Source: Rhizobium sp. (GTDB taxonomy: Bacteria; Pseudomonadota; Alphaproteobacteria; Rhizobiales; Rhizobiaceae). Taken from it: a DNA stretch of 64,000 bases. The translations under genes were made by a program, and so were the position numbers. Shown here in pieces: positions 19,750 through 30,049 of the stretch (position 1 is the first letter of the stretch; each line of letters starts with the position of its first letter). The stretch spans positions 1 to 64,000 of the forward strand of contig JAHHDR010000017.1 of the NCBI GenBank assembly GCA_019739215.1, read 5' to 3'. The notes below the pieces were generated by a model. It worked only from the letters and a program-made list of their open reading frames with translations. It searched no databases and was not told the origin of the DNA.

Positions 19750-19983
19750 GGCGAGAGTGGTAAACACGTTTGGAGACGCGATCAACCTGCCGGAGCGGGA
19801 GTTTAGCGATGTACCGACATGAGCAAATTCCATCAGCACATTGAAATCTATATTGATTCCCTTGATCTGATCGTCAGTCGACCGGCGCTGTCATGGCAAA
19901 CAAATCCTTAGCGCGGAAGCATCTTCTTAAGGATTGGGGGTTATTGTCCAAGTTCACGCGCGGAATGCGAACCGGTTTGTATC

Positions 19984-21516
19984 ATGAGTAATAGCGCCAG
20001 TTCATCGCCTGACAAGATTATCGTCTACCGCTCCCGCGCCTCGAAGAATCGCGACACGGCGAAGGCCGTCAAGGACACGCGCGAAAGACTCCAGACGAAC
20101 GGACAGGCGATCGGCAGCTTCGAGCGCGAGTTGATGGAACTGCATCTGTCGTCGGTGCAGCAGTTCGCAGCCCTGATGCCGCTCTTCATCATCATCGTCG
20201 GGCTCACGGCCAGCTATTTTGGCGGCGAACTCAATCTCATGCCGTGGATGCTGGCGTCTCTGGTGGCACATTCCATCTATCTCCTGCTCGCGCGGCAGGC
20301 ATCGAAGGGCAATGTTTCGGCGGAGGCTGCGGCCGGTTGGCGAAAGAGGCTGCTCGCGGCCCAGATCCTCTCCGGCCTCTGCTGGGCATGGTTTGCCTTC
20401 AACAGCTGCAGCGCCTGCGGCACGAGCTATTTCTTCTTCTTCAAGAGCGCGACGCTGTTCATCGCGCTGTCCGGCGCGTCCTTCGTGTTCTTCATGCTGC
20501 GCGGCGCGACGCTCTATGCCTTCGCGCCCGTCGCCGTGGCACTGGCGGCGGCCTCCTATCTCAGCCGTGATCCGCTCGATGTCGCGCTTACCGTGGTTTT
20601 CTCGATATCGCTGGCCTTCTTCGCCTTCATCACCGACCGGCTCTACAACACCAATGTCAGGCTGCTGTCGTTCCAGTCCGAAAAGGACGACCTGATCGCC
20701 GAACTCGAAGTCGCGAAATCCATGTCGGACGAGGCGCGACGCCGGGCAGAGGAAGCCAATCTTGCAAAATCGCGCTTCCTGGCCTCGATGTCGCATGAAC
20801 TCCGGACGCCGCTCAACGCGATCCTGGGCTTTTCGGAGGTCATGGCGACGGAGGTGCTGGGGCCGCTGAACAATCCGACCTACAAGGAATATGTCGGCGA
20901 CATCCACACGTCGGGTCAGCATCTGCTCAATCTCATCAACGAGATCCTCGACCTCTCGCGCATCGAGGCCGGCCGCTACCAGTTGAACGAAGAGGCAATC
21001 CAGCTCGTCGACATCACCGAGGACTGTATCGGCATGGTGCAGCTGCGCGCGCGCGCCAAGGACATCCACATCACCGACCAGTTCGAGCCGGAGATGCCGG
21101 CGCTGTGGGCCGACGAAAAAGCCATCCGCCAGGTCGTGCTGAACCTGCTGTCCAATGCGGTGAAGTTCACGCCGAAGGGTGGCGAAATCGTCGTCAAGGC
21201 TGGCTGGACGGCGTCGGGCGGGCAGTATGTGTCGATCAAGGACAATGGCCCGGGCATTCCCGAGGAGGAAATTCCGGTGGTTCTCTCGGCCTTCGGGCAG
21301 GGCTCGATCGCTATCAAGAGCGCCGAGCAAGGTACCGGCCTGGGCCTGCCGATCGTACAGGCGCTGCTGCACAAGCACGACGGCACGTTCCTGCTGAAGT
21401 CACGACTGCGCGAAGGCACCGAGGCGATCGCCATCCTGCCAGCCAAGCGCGTGCTCCAGCCGGTATCGGCGGTCGAGCAGGAGGCGCTCGACTATCGCAG
21501 GAAGGTCACCGCCTAG
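19984..21516 (+). CDS. PleC/DivJ-type membrane sensor histidine kinase
   Basis: 510 residues. A coiled N-terminus leads into about six membrane segments between 60 and 220. A coiled linker (LIAELEVAKSMSDEARRRAEEANLAKSRF) precedes the H box ASMSHELRTPLNAILGFSEVM with the phospho-acceptor at His271. The catalytic domain has the N box NLLSNAVKFTPKGG, G1 DNGPGIPEEEIP, the F box FGQGS and G2 GTGLGLP. The run after the H box (EVLGPLNNPTYKEYVGDIH) is typical of the alphaproteobacterial PleC/DivJ/PdhS group that acts on DivK. Whether it is PleC itself cannot be settled here. No response regulator is adjacent. Confidence 0.88.
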   Translation: MSNSASSSPDKIIVYRSRASKNRDTAKAVKDTRERLQTNGQAIGSFERELMELHLSSVQQFAALMPLFIIIVGLTASYFGGELNLMPWMLASLVAHSIYLLLARQASKGNVSAEAAAGWRKRLLAAQILSGLCWAWFAFNSCSACGTSYFFFFKSATLFIALSGASFVFFMLRGATLYAFAPVAVALAAASYLSRDPLDVALTVVFSISLAFFAFITDRLYNTNVRLLSFQSEKDDLIAELEVAKSMSDEARRRAEEANLAKSRFLASMSHELRTPLNAILGFSEVMATEVLGPLNNPTYKEYVGDIHTSGQHLLNLINEILDLSRIEAGRYQLNEEAIQLVDITEDCIGMVQLRARAKDIHITDQFEPEMPALWADEKAIRQVVLNLLSNAVKFTPKGGEIVVKAGWTASGGQYVSIKDNGPGIPEEEIPVVLSAFGQGSIAIKSAEQGTGLGLPIVQALLHKHDGTFLLKSRLREGTEAIAILPAKRVLQPVSAVEQEALDYRRKVTA

Positions 21517-21905
21517 AGGATCGAGACATAGGCGACGTAGAGCACCGCTGCGACCAGCGTGCAGAAGACCGCGAACGAGCCGAGGTCCTTGGCGTGCTTG
21601 CCGGTGCGCGAGACCTCTGGAGAGACGCGGTCGACCAGTTCCTCGATGGCGGTGTTGAGCGCCTCGAAGCCGAACATGATCAGGAAGATGACGGTGAGCC
21701 CGAGGAATTCGGCCAGCGTGGCCCCGACCCAGACGAATAGCGCCAGGGCGGCGGCAAAGAACAGGATCTCGTGGCGGAAGGCCGATTCCTGCAATGCGCG
21801 GCGCAGGCCCGCCGCCGAGTATCCGCCGGCGGCGATCAGGTGCGCAAAGCCATGTTTCTTGTCTTCCGGTTCCTGCATGCCCTTGGGCGCTCCGATCTCG
21901 GTCAT
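21513..21905 (-). CDS. dgkA: Diacylglycerol kinase
   Basis: 130 residues, three membrane helices. The signature EALNTAIEELVDRVSPE is near residue 85, preceded by AFRHEILFFAAALALFVWVG. It phosphorylates diacylglycerol to phosphatidic acid in the inner membrane, recycling lipid from periplasmic glucan or glycolipid synthesis. Its stop overlaps the end of the convergent kinase gene by 4 bases. MTEIGAPKGMQ is taken as start; a longer upstream frame has no support. Confidence 0.9.
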   Translation of the reverse strand: MTEIGAPKGMQEPEDKKHGFAHLIAAGGYSAAGLRRALQESAFRHEILFFAAALALFVWVGATLAEFLGLTVIFLIMFGFEALNTAIEELVDRVSPEVSRTGKHAKDLGSFAVFCTLVAAVLYVAYVSIL

Positions 21906-21960
21906 CGTCCAATCCTGTTCGCGTACACGGTCCGCCGCGGCGGCGAAGGTCCTGGCGCCG

Positions 21961-22977
21961 TCAGCCCTTGTTGCTGACACCGGCCGCCTCGAATGTCGCC
22001 ATGCCGCTGTGGCAGGCCGCGGCCGCCTTGACAATGCCGGCGGCAAGGGCGGCACCTGTCCCCTCGCCCAGTCGCATGCCGAGTGCGAGAAGCGGCGTCT
22101 TGCCGAGCTTTTCGATCGCTCGCATGTGCCCCGGTTCGGCGGAGACATGGCCGATCAGGCAATGATCGAGCGCGGAAGAATTGGCCGCCTTCAGCACCGC
22201 AGCGGCGGCCGTTGCAACATAGCCGTCGATGATGACGGGTATGCGCTCCATGCGCGCGGCGAGAATCGCACCGGCCATGGCGGCGATCTCGCGGCCGCCG
22301 AGGCGTCGCAGGAGTTCGAGCGGGTCGGAAATATGGTCGCGATGAAGCGCGACCGCCTTCTCGACCGCGGCGATCTTGCGGTTCAGCACCTCGCCTTCCG
22401 ATCCGGTGCCGGGACCGACCCAATCGGCCGCGGTTCCGCCATAGAGCGCGAGGTTGATCGCGGCGGCAACGGTCGTGTTGCCGATCCCCATCTCGCCGAC
22501 GCACAGCAGGTCGGTGCCTCCGGCGATCGCCTCCATGCCGAAGGCCATGGTAGCGGCACAATCGCGCTCGGACAGGGCCGCTTCCTCGGTGATATCGCCG
22601 GTGGGGTAGTCGAGCGCGAGATCGAACACCTTGAGACCGAGATCGTGGGTGGCGCAGATCTGGTTGATCGCGGCACCACCATTGGAGAAGTTGGCGACCA
22701 TCTGCTTGGTCACCTCGGGCGGAAACGGCGTCACGCGCTGGCGCGTCACGCCGTGATTGCCGGCGAAGATCGCCACCAGGGGCCGGCTTACCGCCGGTTT
22801 GCGACCGGTCCACGCCGCAAGCCAGAATGCGATTTCCTCGAGCCGTCCGAGGGAGCCCGGCGGCTTGGTGAGCTGGCTGTCGCGCGCGCGCGCCTCGACA
22901 AGCGCCTCACCGATCGGGCCGGGCATATTGGCGATGAGTTCGCGAAAATCGTCAAAGGGAAGTCCGCTGTTGGCCAT
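21961..22977 (-). CDS. cobT: Nicotinate-nucleotide-dimethylbenzimidazole phosphoribosyltransferase
   Basis: 338 residues, full length. Motifs include KPPGSLGRLEEIA near residue 38, IFAGNHGV, the glycine-rich CVGEMGIGNTT, and the C-terminal RLGEGTGAALA with the catalytic Glu. It activates the lower ligand to alpha-ribazole phosphate for cobalamin. Transcribed divergently from cobV with 114 bases between, so both late cobalamin steps may share control. I saw no cobalamin riboswitch in that gap. Confidence 0.95.
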   Translation of the reverse strand: MANSGLPFDDFRELIANMPGPIGEALVEARARDSQLTKPPGSLGRLEEIAFWLAAWTGRKPAVSRPLVAIFAGNHGVTRQRVTPFPPEVTKQMVANFSNGGAAINQICATHDLGLKVFDLALDYPTGDITEEAALSERDCAATMAFGMEAIAGGTDLLCVGEMGIGNTTVAAAINLALYGGTAADWVGPGTGSEGEVLNRKIAAVEKAVALHRDHISDPLELLRRLGGREIAAMAGAILAARMERIPVIIDGYVATAAAAVLKAANSSALDHCLIGHVSAEPGHMRAIEKLGKTPLLALGMRLGEGTGAALAAGIVKAAAACHSGMATFEAAGVSNKG

Positions 22978-23091
22978 CGCGCCTGCTCCGAATTTAGGTT
23001 TTCCTGATCTGTCGCGGCCTCTATTATCGACAGAGTCGGGGGGCGGCAACCACGGTTGCGGCGCAAACGGCGCGAGCAAGGGCGGGCAAAG

Positions 23092-23874
23092 ATGATTTTT
23101 CGGGATTTTCTGGACGACACCGTCCGCTCCGTGGGCTTCCTCAGCCGGATCCCCATGCCGGGCCGGTTCTTCGATGGCCACGACGGTTCGCTGAGCCGCG
23201 CCGTCCGAGCCTTCCCCGCAGCCGGACTGCTGATCGCGCTGCCGCCGGCGGCGCTGTTTGCCACCTTGCTTGCGGGCAATGTCAATCCGTTGCTGTCGGC
23301 CGTGCTCGTGCTCTGCCTTCAGACGTTTCTGACCGGCGCCCTGCACGAGGATGGCCTCAGCGACACGGCTGACGGTGTCGGCGGCGGCCGCGATCGGGAA
23401 TCTGCGCTCCGGATCATGAAGGACAGCCGGATCGGCACCTATGGCGCGGTCGCGCTCGTGCTGTCCTACGCGGTTCGCGCCGCCGCACTGGCGGCCTTTG
23501 CCGCGGTCACGACGCCCACGGTTGCCGGGTTCGCCATGCTGGGCATTGCCGCCCTCAGTCGCGCGGCCATGGTCTGGCACTGGTCGCTGCTCGCCCCGGC
23601 CCGCAGCGACGGGGTGGCGGCATCAGCCGGCACGCCGGACGGCCAAGCCACTGTGGTGGCACTGGCCAGTGGCGGCATGCTGGCGCTCATCCTGGTTTCT
23701 CCCGCCCTGTCCTTGCTCGCGACACTCTTCGCCATCACGCTCACAGCCGGCACCGCCTACGGCTTCAGCCGCTATATTTCCGTCCGGATCGGCGGGCATA
23801 CCGGGGACACGATCGGCGCAACGCAGCAATTGACGGAGATCATGTCGCTTACGGCCCTTGCCCTGTTCGCCTGA
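23092..23874 (+). CDS. cobV: Adenosylcobinamide-GDP ribazoletransferase (cobalamin synthase)
   Basis: 260 residues, multipass. Signature ALHEDGLSDTADGVGGG near 85-100, then MKDSRIGTYGAVALVL. The C-terminal part has GGHTGDTIGATQQLTE. It joins adenosylcobinamide-GDP and alpha-ribazole (or its phosphate) in the membrane to make cobalamin. It is the partner of divergent cobT. The start at 23092 (MIFRDF) is preferred; the ATG 12 codons upstream is in a basic, untypical leader. Confidence 0.93.
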   Translation: MIFRDFLDDTVRSVGFLSRIPMPGRFFDGHDGSLSRAVRAFPAAGLLIALPPAALFATLLAGNVNPLLSAVLVLCLQTFLTGALHEDGLSDTADGVGGGRDRESALRIMKDSRIGTYGAVALVLSYAVRAAALAAFAAVTTPTVAGFAMLGIAALSRAAMVWHWSLLAPARSDGVAASAGTPDGQATVVALASGGMLALILVSPALSLLATLFAITLTAGTAYGFSRYISVRIGGHTGDTIGATQQLTEIMSLTALALFA

Positions 23875-23916
23875 CGACCCGATATTCCGGGAACGATGAA
23901 CTCGATCCGGTGAACC

Positions 23917-24135
23917 ATGGAATCGCCCTGCATTCTCGTCTGTTCGATGGACAACAAGACCGGCTACTGCTTCGGCTGCGGCCGCACCCGCGCCGAAATC
24001 GGCGCATGGACAACCTACTCCAGCGCAGAGCGGCAGGCGATCATGGCGGCGCTTCCAGAGCGCCTGGAGGGCGTCGAGAGGCGCCCACGGCGCGAGACCC
24101 GGCGCACGCGGATGGCCCGGGAGAGGAGCGATTGA
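23917..24135 (+). CDS. DUF1289 family small cysteine protein
   Basis: 72 residues starting MESPCILVCSMDNKTGYCFGCGRT. It has the conserved C-x3-C ... C-x2-C set (SPCILVC, YCFGC) and the WTTYSSAERQAIMAALPER helix of DUF1289. It probably binds a metal. The Arg-rich tail overlaps by one base with the retropepsin gene start, which suggests translational coupling. Function unknown. Confidence 0.85.
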   Translation: MESPCILVCSMDNKTGYCFGCGRTRAEIGAWTTYSSAERQAIMAALPERLEGVERRPRRETRRTRMARERSD

Positions 24136-24833
24136 TGTCCCGGATACTCATTGTCGCCGTTGTCGTGCTGGCAGGGCTCTTCCTGATCACGGTCGGCTTT
24201 TCAGGGACGTCGAGCCGCCTCGACGGCGACGATTTCATGCAACTGGTCTATTACACACTACTCGCGGCGCTGGTCGGCGGCGGCGTGCTGGCCAGCCAGA
24301 GGAATCTGGGCGAAGCGGCGCGCAATCTCGGCGTCTGGCTGCTGATCATCGTCGTGCTCTCGGCGGTCTTCGTGTTCAAGGACGACGCGCAGAATTTCGC
24401 CTCGCGGCTCACCGCGGGACTGATACCGGGCCGGGCCGCGACCATGGTCGACGAAGCCGGACGCCGCTCGGCAATCCTCTACATGGGCCAGAACGGGCAT
24501 TACCAGGCTGATGCGACGATCAACGGCGTCGCGATCCCGATGATGATCGACACCGGCGCCACGACCATTGCCCTCAGCTACGAGGATGCCGACCGCATCG
24601 GCCTCAACCCGGCGGGGCTGAGCTTCACCGGAACCGTCATGACCGCCAACGGCCCTGCCCGGACTGCCTATGTCACGCTCCCGGACATCGAGGTCGCGGG
24701 AATCCGCCGCATGAACGTAACTGCCGGCATTGCCGAACAGGGCAAGCTCGGCCGCAGCCTGTTGGGCATGAACTTCCTCTCCTCTCTCCGGTCCTTCTCT
24801 TTCAGCAACAACGAGATGACGTTGCAGGATTGA
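24135..24833 (+). CDS. Retropepsin-like membrane-anchored aspartic protease (TIGR02281 type)
   Basis: 232 residues. Membrane segments at about 3-20, 37-52 and 63-80 are followed by a pepsin-like domain with the catalytic motif [13 protein letters not shown] (Asp139), and ending [25 protein letters not shown], typical of clan AA retropepsin-like proteases. One catalytic Asp per chain implies a homodimer, probably in the periplasm. It starts in a one-base overlap with the DUF1289 gene. Substrate unknown. Confidence 0.85.
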   Translation: MSRILIVAVVVLAGLFLITVGFSGTSSRLDGDDFMQLVYYTLLAALVGGGVLASQRNLGEAARNLGVWLLIIVVLSAVFVFKDDAQNFASRLTAGLIPGRAATMVDEAGRRSAILYMGQNGHYQADATINGVAIPMMIDTGATTIALSYEDADRIGLNPAGLSFTGTVMTANGPARTAYVTLPDIEVAGIRRMNVTAGIAEQGKLGRSLLGMNFLSSLRSFSFSNNEMTLQD

Positions 24834-24943
24834 ACAAAGCGGCGCGCGGTTCGCCTCATTTGCGCTGCAGGGTTGATCGAAGACAAGGAACGTGCCTGTG
24901 TTCCAGGGCATCTGCTTTGTGCAGATTGCAGCGAGGAACGAAG

Positions 24944-27316
24944 ATGACCAAGCCCGTCCTGGACCAATCCGAACTCGAGCTTACTCACCGCTACTGGAAG
25001 GCCGCCAACTATCTCTCGGTCGGACAGATCTACCTGCTCGACAATCCGCTGCTGCGCCAACCGCTGGAAGCCGAGCACATCAAGCCTCGGCTGCTCGGCC
25101 ACTGGGGGACGACGCCGGGCCTCAACTTCATCTATGTCCATCTCAACCGGATCATCCGGGCGCGAGACGCCGATGTCCTCTATGTCTGCGGCCCCGGCCA
25201 CGGCGGGCCGGGCATGGTGGCCAATACCTATCTCGAAGGCACCTATTCCGAGGTCTACCCAGAGATCGCCGAGAATGCCGAGGGCATGCGCAAGCTTTTT
25301 CGCCAGTTTTCCTTTCCCGGCGGCATTCCAAGCCATGCGGCACCGGAGACTCCCGGCTCGATCCACGAAGGCGGCGAACTCGGTTACGCGCTCGTCCACG
25401 CCTTTGGCGCCGCCTTCGACAATCCGGAGCTTGTCGTCGCCTGCGTCGTGGGGGATGGCGAGGCGGAAACCGGTCCGCTTGCCGCCAGCTGGCATTCCAG
25501 CAAGTTCATCAATCCGGCGCGCGACGGCGCGGTGCTGCCGATCCTGCATCTCAACGGCTACAAGATCGCCAACCCGACCATCCTGGCGCGGATGGACGAT
25601 GCAGACCTCGATCATCTCTTCCGCGGCTACGGCTACGAGCCGATCTTCGTCGAGGGCCACGAGCCCATGCCCATGCACCAGGCGATGGCGGCGGCGATGG
25701 ATCGCGCCTTCGACATGATCGAGCGCATCCGCGCCGACGCCCGCAGCGGCAACGCGCCGTCAGGCTGCCCGCGCTGGCCGATGATCATCCTTCGCAGCCC
25801 GAAGGGCTGGACCGGTCCAAAGGAGGTCGATGGCAAGAAAGTCGAGGACTTCTGGCGCTCGCACCAGGTCCCGGTGGCCAATTGCCGGGGAGACGCTGCC
25901 CATCGCGAGATCCTCGACACATGGATGCGCAGCTACGATCCGGACGACCTGTTCGATGCCGACGGCCGCCTGAAGTCGGAACTCCGGTCGCTGGCACCAT
26001 CCGGCGAGCGTAGGATGGGCGCCAACCCGCAAGCCAATGGCGGCGCGCTGCGCAAGCCGCTCACGCTTCCCGCCATCGAAGACCATGCCGTTGCGGTGAC
26101 GGATCGCGGCAAGCCGATGGTCCAGACAACCGCGGTCCTCGGCGGCTACCTGCGCGATGTGATCAGACTGAATGCCGATGAGAAGAATTTCCGCATCTTC
26201 GGCCCGGATGAAACCGAATCCAACAGGCTTGGCGCGGTGTTCGAGGCCACCGACCGCGTCTGGATGGAGCGGATCGAGCCCTACGACGTCCAGCTTTCAC
26301 GCGACGGGCGGGTGATGGAAATCCTCAGCGAGCATCTCTGCCAGGGATGGCTGGAAGGCTACCTGCTGACCGGCCGCCATGGCTTCTTCTCCTGCTACGA
26401 GGCTTTCATTCATATCGTCGATTCGATGTTCAACCAGCATGCCAAGTGGCTGAAGGTCTCCCGCGAGCTGGAATGGCGCAAGCCGATCGCTTCGCTCAAC
26501 TATCTGCTGACATCACATGTCTGGCGTCAGGACCACAACGGCTTCTCGCACCAGGACCCCGGCTTCGTCGACCTCGTCGCCAACAAGAAGGCCGATATCG
26601 TCCGCATCTACCTGCCGCCGGACGCCAATACCCTGCTCTGGGTGGGCGACCACTGCCTCAAGACCTGGAACCGCATCAACGTCATCGTCGCGGGCAAGCA
26701 GCCCGAGCCGCTATGGCTGACGATCGACGAAGCGGCGGCACATTGCGAGGTGGGCATCGGCATCTGGGACTGGGCGGGGACAGAGAGCGGCGACGAAGCG
26801 CCGGATGTCGTCATGGCCTGTGCAGGCGACGTGCCGACGATGGAGACGATGGCAGCGGTCATGCTGCTGCGCGAAGCCCTGCCGGACCTCCGGATCCGCG
26901 TCGTCAATGTCGTGGACCTGATGGCGCTACAATCCGAGCACCAACATCCGCACGGGCTGCCCGACGATGACTTCGACCGGATCTTCACCCGGGACAGGCC
27001 CGTGATCTTCGCCTATCACGGCTATCCCTATCTCATTCACCGGTTGACCTACAAACGCGCCAATCACGACAACCTGCATGTTCGCGGTTTCATCGAAGAA
27101 GGCACCACCACCACGCCCTTCGACATGGCAGTGCTGAACGAACTCGACCGGTTTCATCTCGCCATCGAGGCAATACGCCGCGTGTCGGGTCTGGCCGACA
27201 AGGCAGCCCATGTCATCGCGGGCTTCGAGGCCAGGCTCGCGGAACACACCGCCTATGTCCGTGAGCATGGCGAGGACATGCCGGAGATCCGGGACTGGGC
27301 CTGGGTGGGACGCTAA
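24944..27316 (+). CDS. xfp: Xylulose-5-phosphate/fructose-6-phosphate phosphoketolase
   Basis: 790 residues, full length. ThDP enzyme motifs: [49 protein letters not shown], and the cofactor-binding [15 protein letters not shown]. Further conserved segments are [14 protein letters not shown] and [17 protein letters not shown]. It splits xylulose-5-P or fructose-6-P with phosphate to acetyl-P plus a triose or tetrose phosphate. No acetate kinase or phosphotransacetylase gene is adjacent. The start follows GAGGAACGAAG. Confidence 0.95.
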   Translation: MTKPVLDQSELELTHRYWKAANYLSVGQIYLLDNPLLRQPLEAEHIKPRLLGHWGTTPGLNFIYVHLNRIIRARDADVLYVCGPGHGGPGMVANTYLEGTYSEVYPEIAENAEGMRKLFRQFSFPGGIPSHAAPETPGSIHEGGELGYALVHAFGAAFDNPELVVACVVGDGEAETGPLAASWHSSKFINPARDGAVLPILHLNGYKIANPTILARMDDADLDHLFRGYGYEPIFVEGHEPMPMHQAMAAAMDRAFDMIERIRADARSGNAPSGCPRWPMIILRSPKGWTGPKEVDGKKVEDFWRSHQVPVANCRGDAAHREILDTWMRSYDPDDLFDADGRLKSELRSLAPSGERRMGANPQANGGALRKPLTLPAIEDHAVAVTDRGKPMVQTTAVLGGYLRDVIRLNADEKNFRIFGPDETESNRLGAVFEATDRVWMERIEPYDVQLSRDGRVMEILSEHLCQGWLEGYLLTGRHGFFSCYEAFIHIVDSMFNQHAKWLKVSRELEWRKPIASLNYLLTSHVWRQDHNGFSHQDPGFVDLVANKKADIVRIYLPPDANTLLWVGDHCLKTWNRINVIVAGKQPEPLWLTIDEAAAHCEVGIGIWDWAGTESGDEAPDVVMACAGDVPTMETMAAVMLLREALPDLRIRVVNVVDLMALQSEHQHPHGLPDDDFDRIFTRDRPVIFAYHGYPYLIHRLTYKRANHDNLHVRGFIEEGTTTTPFDMAVLNELDRFHLAIEAIRRVSGLADKAAHVIAGFEARLAEHTAYVREHGEDMPEIRDWAWVGR

Positions 27317-27319
27317 CGC

Positions 27320-28138
27320 TTAGAACAGGCTGACGAGGAAACGCAGCGAAACGAGCAGCAGGAAGATCGCGAAGCTCACTTCAAGCTGGCGGCGCGTCAG
27401 CGCATGGGCCAAGCGAACCCCCAACGGGGCCGCCAGCAGCGAAACCGGGATGACAAGCGCCACCGTGATCCAGTTGACGAAGCCGGTCGAGAGCGGAGGC
27501 AATCCGGGCTCTCCCCAGCCCGCCCAGACATAGCCCACGAGGCCGGGGATGGAGATCAGCACGCCGACACCAGACGAGGTCGCGACCGACTGGTGCACCG
27601 TGCGGTTCCAAAGCGTCATCCACAGGTTGGACAACGTGCCGCCGCCGATGCCCATCAGGCCGGATAGAAGACCGATCGCGCCGCCAGCCACCGCGTTGAC
27701 CGGGCCACGCGGCATCTCGGTACCAAAGCGCCAGCTCTCGCGGTTGAAGAACATCTTGAAGGCGATGAGCATGGCGAGCGCCATGAACACGATCCGGAGA
27801 ACCGCTCCAGGGACCTGGGCCGCGACAATCGCGGCGAGGACGGTGCCGAGCGGGATACATAGGGCCCAGCCCCGCAACACATCCATGTCCACGGCACCCC
27901 GCAGGCGGTGCGCCTGGAAGGACCGGATCGATGTCGGCACGATGATGGCCAGAGATGTGCCGACGGCGACATGGGTCCGGACACTGTCGGGCACGCCGAG
28001 CAGACCATAGACCTGGTAGAACACCGGCACCAGGATCGCCCCGCCGCCGACGCCGAACAGCCCGGCAAGCACGCCCGCCGCGCCGCCGGCGACAAGCAGC
28101 GCTGCTGCGAACACGATCATTTCGGAGAATGGGGGCAT
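27320..28138 (-). CDS. TauE/SafE family inner-membrane permease
   Basis: 272 residues with about eight hydrophobic helices in two homologous halves: GVLAGLFGVGGGAILVPVF near the N-terminus and the equivalent GLLSGLMGIGGGTLSNLWM in the second half. These paired glycine motifs mark the TauE/SafE anion (sulfite/sulfoacetate) transporter family. It converges with xfp with only three bases between stops. No sulfur-metabolism gene is adjacent, so the substrate is open. Confidence 0.88.
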   Translation of the reverse strand: MPPFSEMIVFAAALLVAGGAAGVLAGLFGVGGGAILVPVFYQVYGLLGVPDSVRTHVAVGTSLAIIVPTSIRSFQAHRLRGAVDMDVLRGWALCIPLGTVLAAIVAAQVPGAVLRIVFMALAMLIAFKMFFNRESWRFGTEMPRGPVNAVAGGAIGLLSGLMGIGGGTLSNLWMTLWNRTVHQSVATSSGVGVLISIPGLVGYVWAGWGEPGLPPLSTGFVNWITVALVIPVSLLAAPLGVRLAHALTRRQLEVSFAIFLLLVSLRFLVSLF

Positions 28139-28392
28139 GGGAGCATCTTTCTGATGCTCGTCCTATGCCGGCGTACTCATTGCGGCAAGGCCAATAGCTC
28201 GGCATCCGGTACGGCGCGCCATTTTGCAGAATCGCCTTGAAAATGCTCAAACTTGCCCATAGATCATCTCCTGCGGACCGGGCCCCTCTGGTTGCCGGAG
28301 TTGCTCTGGCGGCGATGTCGGACCGCGTGACAGGGCCCGATTGTGACTTCTCCAACGGGCTGCCAACTGGACCTGACCTCTGGAGATTTTCC

Positions 28393-28716
28393 ATGAATTC
28401 CGCCGCCGGAATGCTCTGCCCCACATGCCGCGTTGCGCTCGTCATGAGCGAACGGTCGGGCATCGAGATCGACTACTGCCCGCAATGCCGCGGGATCTGG
28501 CTCGATCGGGGCGAGCTCGACAAGATCATCGAACGCAGCGCCCGCGAGAGCGCCCCCGCGCCGCAGCCGCAACAACAAGGCTACGCCCAGACAAGCCACC
28601 AGCAGCCGCAACAACACCAGCAGCCGCAAAATCATCAGCAGGGCTACGACTCCCGCTACCAGCAACCCTATGGTCAGAAACGCAAGAAATCATTCCTGGA
28701 AGAACTCTTCGACTGA
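28393..28716 (+). CDS. TFIIB-type zinc-ribbon protein with Gln/His-rich tail
   Basis: 107 residues. Zinc ribbon LCPTCRVALVM ... YCPQCRGIWLDRGELDKII (two CxxC pairs, about 8-40). It is followed by a low-complexity Q/P/H-rich tail of about 45 residues and a basic end KRKKSFLEELFD. Proteins of this kind are common in Proteobacteria and of unknown role. The start MNSAAGMLC is chosen because the ribbon follows directly; an upstream frame from 28237 lacks support. Confidence 0.85.
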   Translation: MNSAAGMLCPTCRVALVMSERSGIEIDYCPQCRGIWLDRGELDKIIERSARESAPAPQPQQQGYAQTSHQQPQQHQQPQNHQQGYDSRYQQPYGQKRKKSFLEELFD

Positions 28717-28746
28717 TCACGGCCGTCGGCTCCACCCACATGCAGA

Positions 28747-28773
28747 ACGGCGCCGTCATGCGGCGCCGTTTTC
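28747..28773. terminator. Bidirectional terminator between zinc-ribbon and extensin-family genes
   Basis: Nine-bp stem acggcgccg / cggcgccgt with loop TCATG, followed by TTTT on the plus strand. It sits between convergent genes. Confidence 0.7.
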
Positions 28774-28787
28774 CGTTGTAGGCCGGA

Positions 28788-29972
28788 CTACAGGCTGCAG
28801 TGGCGGTAACCCCGCTTTCGCGTCCGCAGGTCGAAATGGAAGTGGTCGCCATGGTAGGCGTCGCCGGGGCCCAGCACCGTCGTGAAGTACTTGCAGGAAT
28901 CTTCGCGCACGGTCTTGAGCAAGCCCTTCTCGCGGAAGGCGAAGAAGCTCTTCTTGCGCACGTCGATATGCTTGCCGTTCTTCAAGGTGAAGCCGCCGAT
29001 GTCGAGGGCGTTGCCCTTGGCGTGTTCCGACCAGGGGTTGGCGGAGCGCGAGTTCATCTTGCGGCAGGAGTAGGACGACATCTGGTGTATCGATTTAACG
29101 CCGGAGAAATAGCGGTAGCGCGCGGACGGCGCCAGTTCGTTCTTGACCCACTTGGCCATGAAACGCGTCATCTGGCAGTTGAGCGTCGCTGCGGGCTTGA
29201 GCTGGATGCCGCCCTGGAAGCCGGACACCTTGACCGGATGGGCGATGCCGCATGCGCGGCCCTTCGAGATCGGCGGCAGTTCCTCGAACCGGACACCCAT
29301 TTTCTGGAGATCGCGGCGGCAGGCGATCTCGGCGGCGCTCATCTGATTGAAAACAGGGGCTTCCTCGCTCGGATCGGCCGCACGCGGCAGGAGGGCGACC
29401 TCTGTCTCCTCGTCGACGTCGCGCCGCCGGGTCGGCAAGGCGATCTCGTCGGCCGTGGTCGCATCGCTGAAATCGACGATCCTCGACTGCTTGATACCGG
29501 CCGGCTGACGCTCGGTCAGCGCATCGGTGCCGATGCCATCGACGACCGGCTGCGTGGTCTGCCCCTCGGCAATGTCGCTGGCCTGTTCCTCGGCAAGGCT
29601 GACCGGCTGCTCGACGCCGAGGGCCGCGTCGATGTTCACGCCATTTTCGGTGACGGTGGCCTGCTGCCCAGGCTCCTCGTCGATCTTCGGAAGCCGCTCG
29701 CCCTCCACGGGGGCGCTGGCGTCGATCGACGCAAGATTGGGTGTATCCAGGTCCTGACGGCGATCGTCCGCAGTCTGGACCGTATCAGGTGTCGTGGCGT
29801 AGGCCGACATGTCCTCGGCGGCGCTTTCGCGCGGAATGGAGGAAACTGTCGTTTCCTCGTCGATGCCGAGCGGCGGCGACACGGGTCCTGAACAGGCCAC
29901 GAGCGCGGTGCTGAGGAGCAAGGGCAGCACCATCCGCCGCGACGATCGAAATAACGCAATACGCATCGACAC
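28788..29972 (-). CDS. Extensin-family (PF06904-like) lipoprotein
   Basis: 394 residues. The signal ends in a lipobox-like LSTALVAC near residue 27. Residues about 30-215 are an acidic, low-complexity linker. The conserved C-terminal domain (about 220-394) has IACRRDLQKMGVRFEELPPIS, CGIAHPVKV, the ANPWSEHAKGNALDIGGF segment and DAYHGDHFHFDLR. His and Asp residues in the last two resemble D,D-carboxypeptidase or M15-like metal sites. Likely an envelope protein acting on peptidoglycan; activity unproven. An in-frame ATG two codons in (MRIALFRSS) is an equally good start. Confidence 0.85.
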   Translation of the reverse strand: MSMRIALFRSSRRMVLPLLLSTALVACSGPVSPPLGIDEETTVSSIPRESAAEDMSAYATTPDTVQTADDRRQDLDTPNLASIDASAPVEGERLPKIDEEPGQQATVTENGVNIDAALGVEQPVSLAEEQASDIAEGQTTQPVVDGIGTDALTERQPAGIKQSRIVDFSDATTADEIALPTRRRDVDEETEVALLPRAADPSEEAPVFNQMSAAEIACRRDLQKMGVRFEELPPISKGRACGIAHPVKVSGFQGGIQLKPAATLNCQMTRFMAKWVKNELAPSARYRYFSGVKSIHQMSSYSCRKMNSRSANPWSEHAKGNALDIGGFTLKNGKHIDVRKKSFFAFREKGLLKTVREDSCKYFTTVLGPGDAYHGDHFHFDLRTRKRGYRHCSL

Positions 29973-30049
29973 TTCCCACCGGACAGTCCGGGATGTCCGG
30001 CCAGTCTAGGGCTCGCTTGGTTAGGAAAATGTGAACGTGGTGGACGACT

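Noticed and set aside
22978..23091. Cobalamin riboswitch between cobT and cobV
   Set aside because: Only 114 bases, and no B12-box-like sequence or suitable fold was seen.
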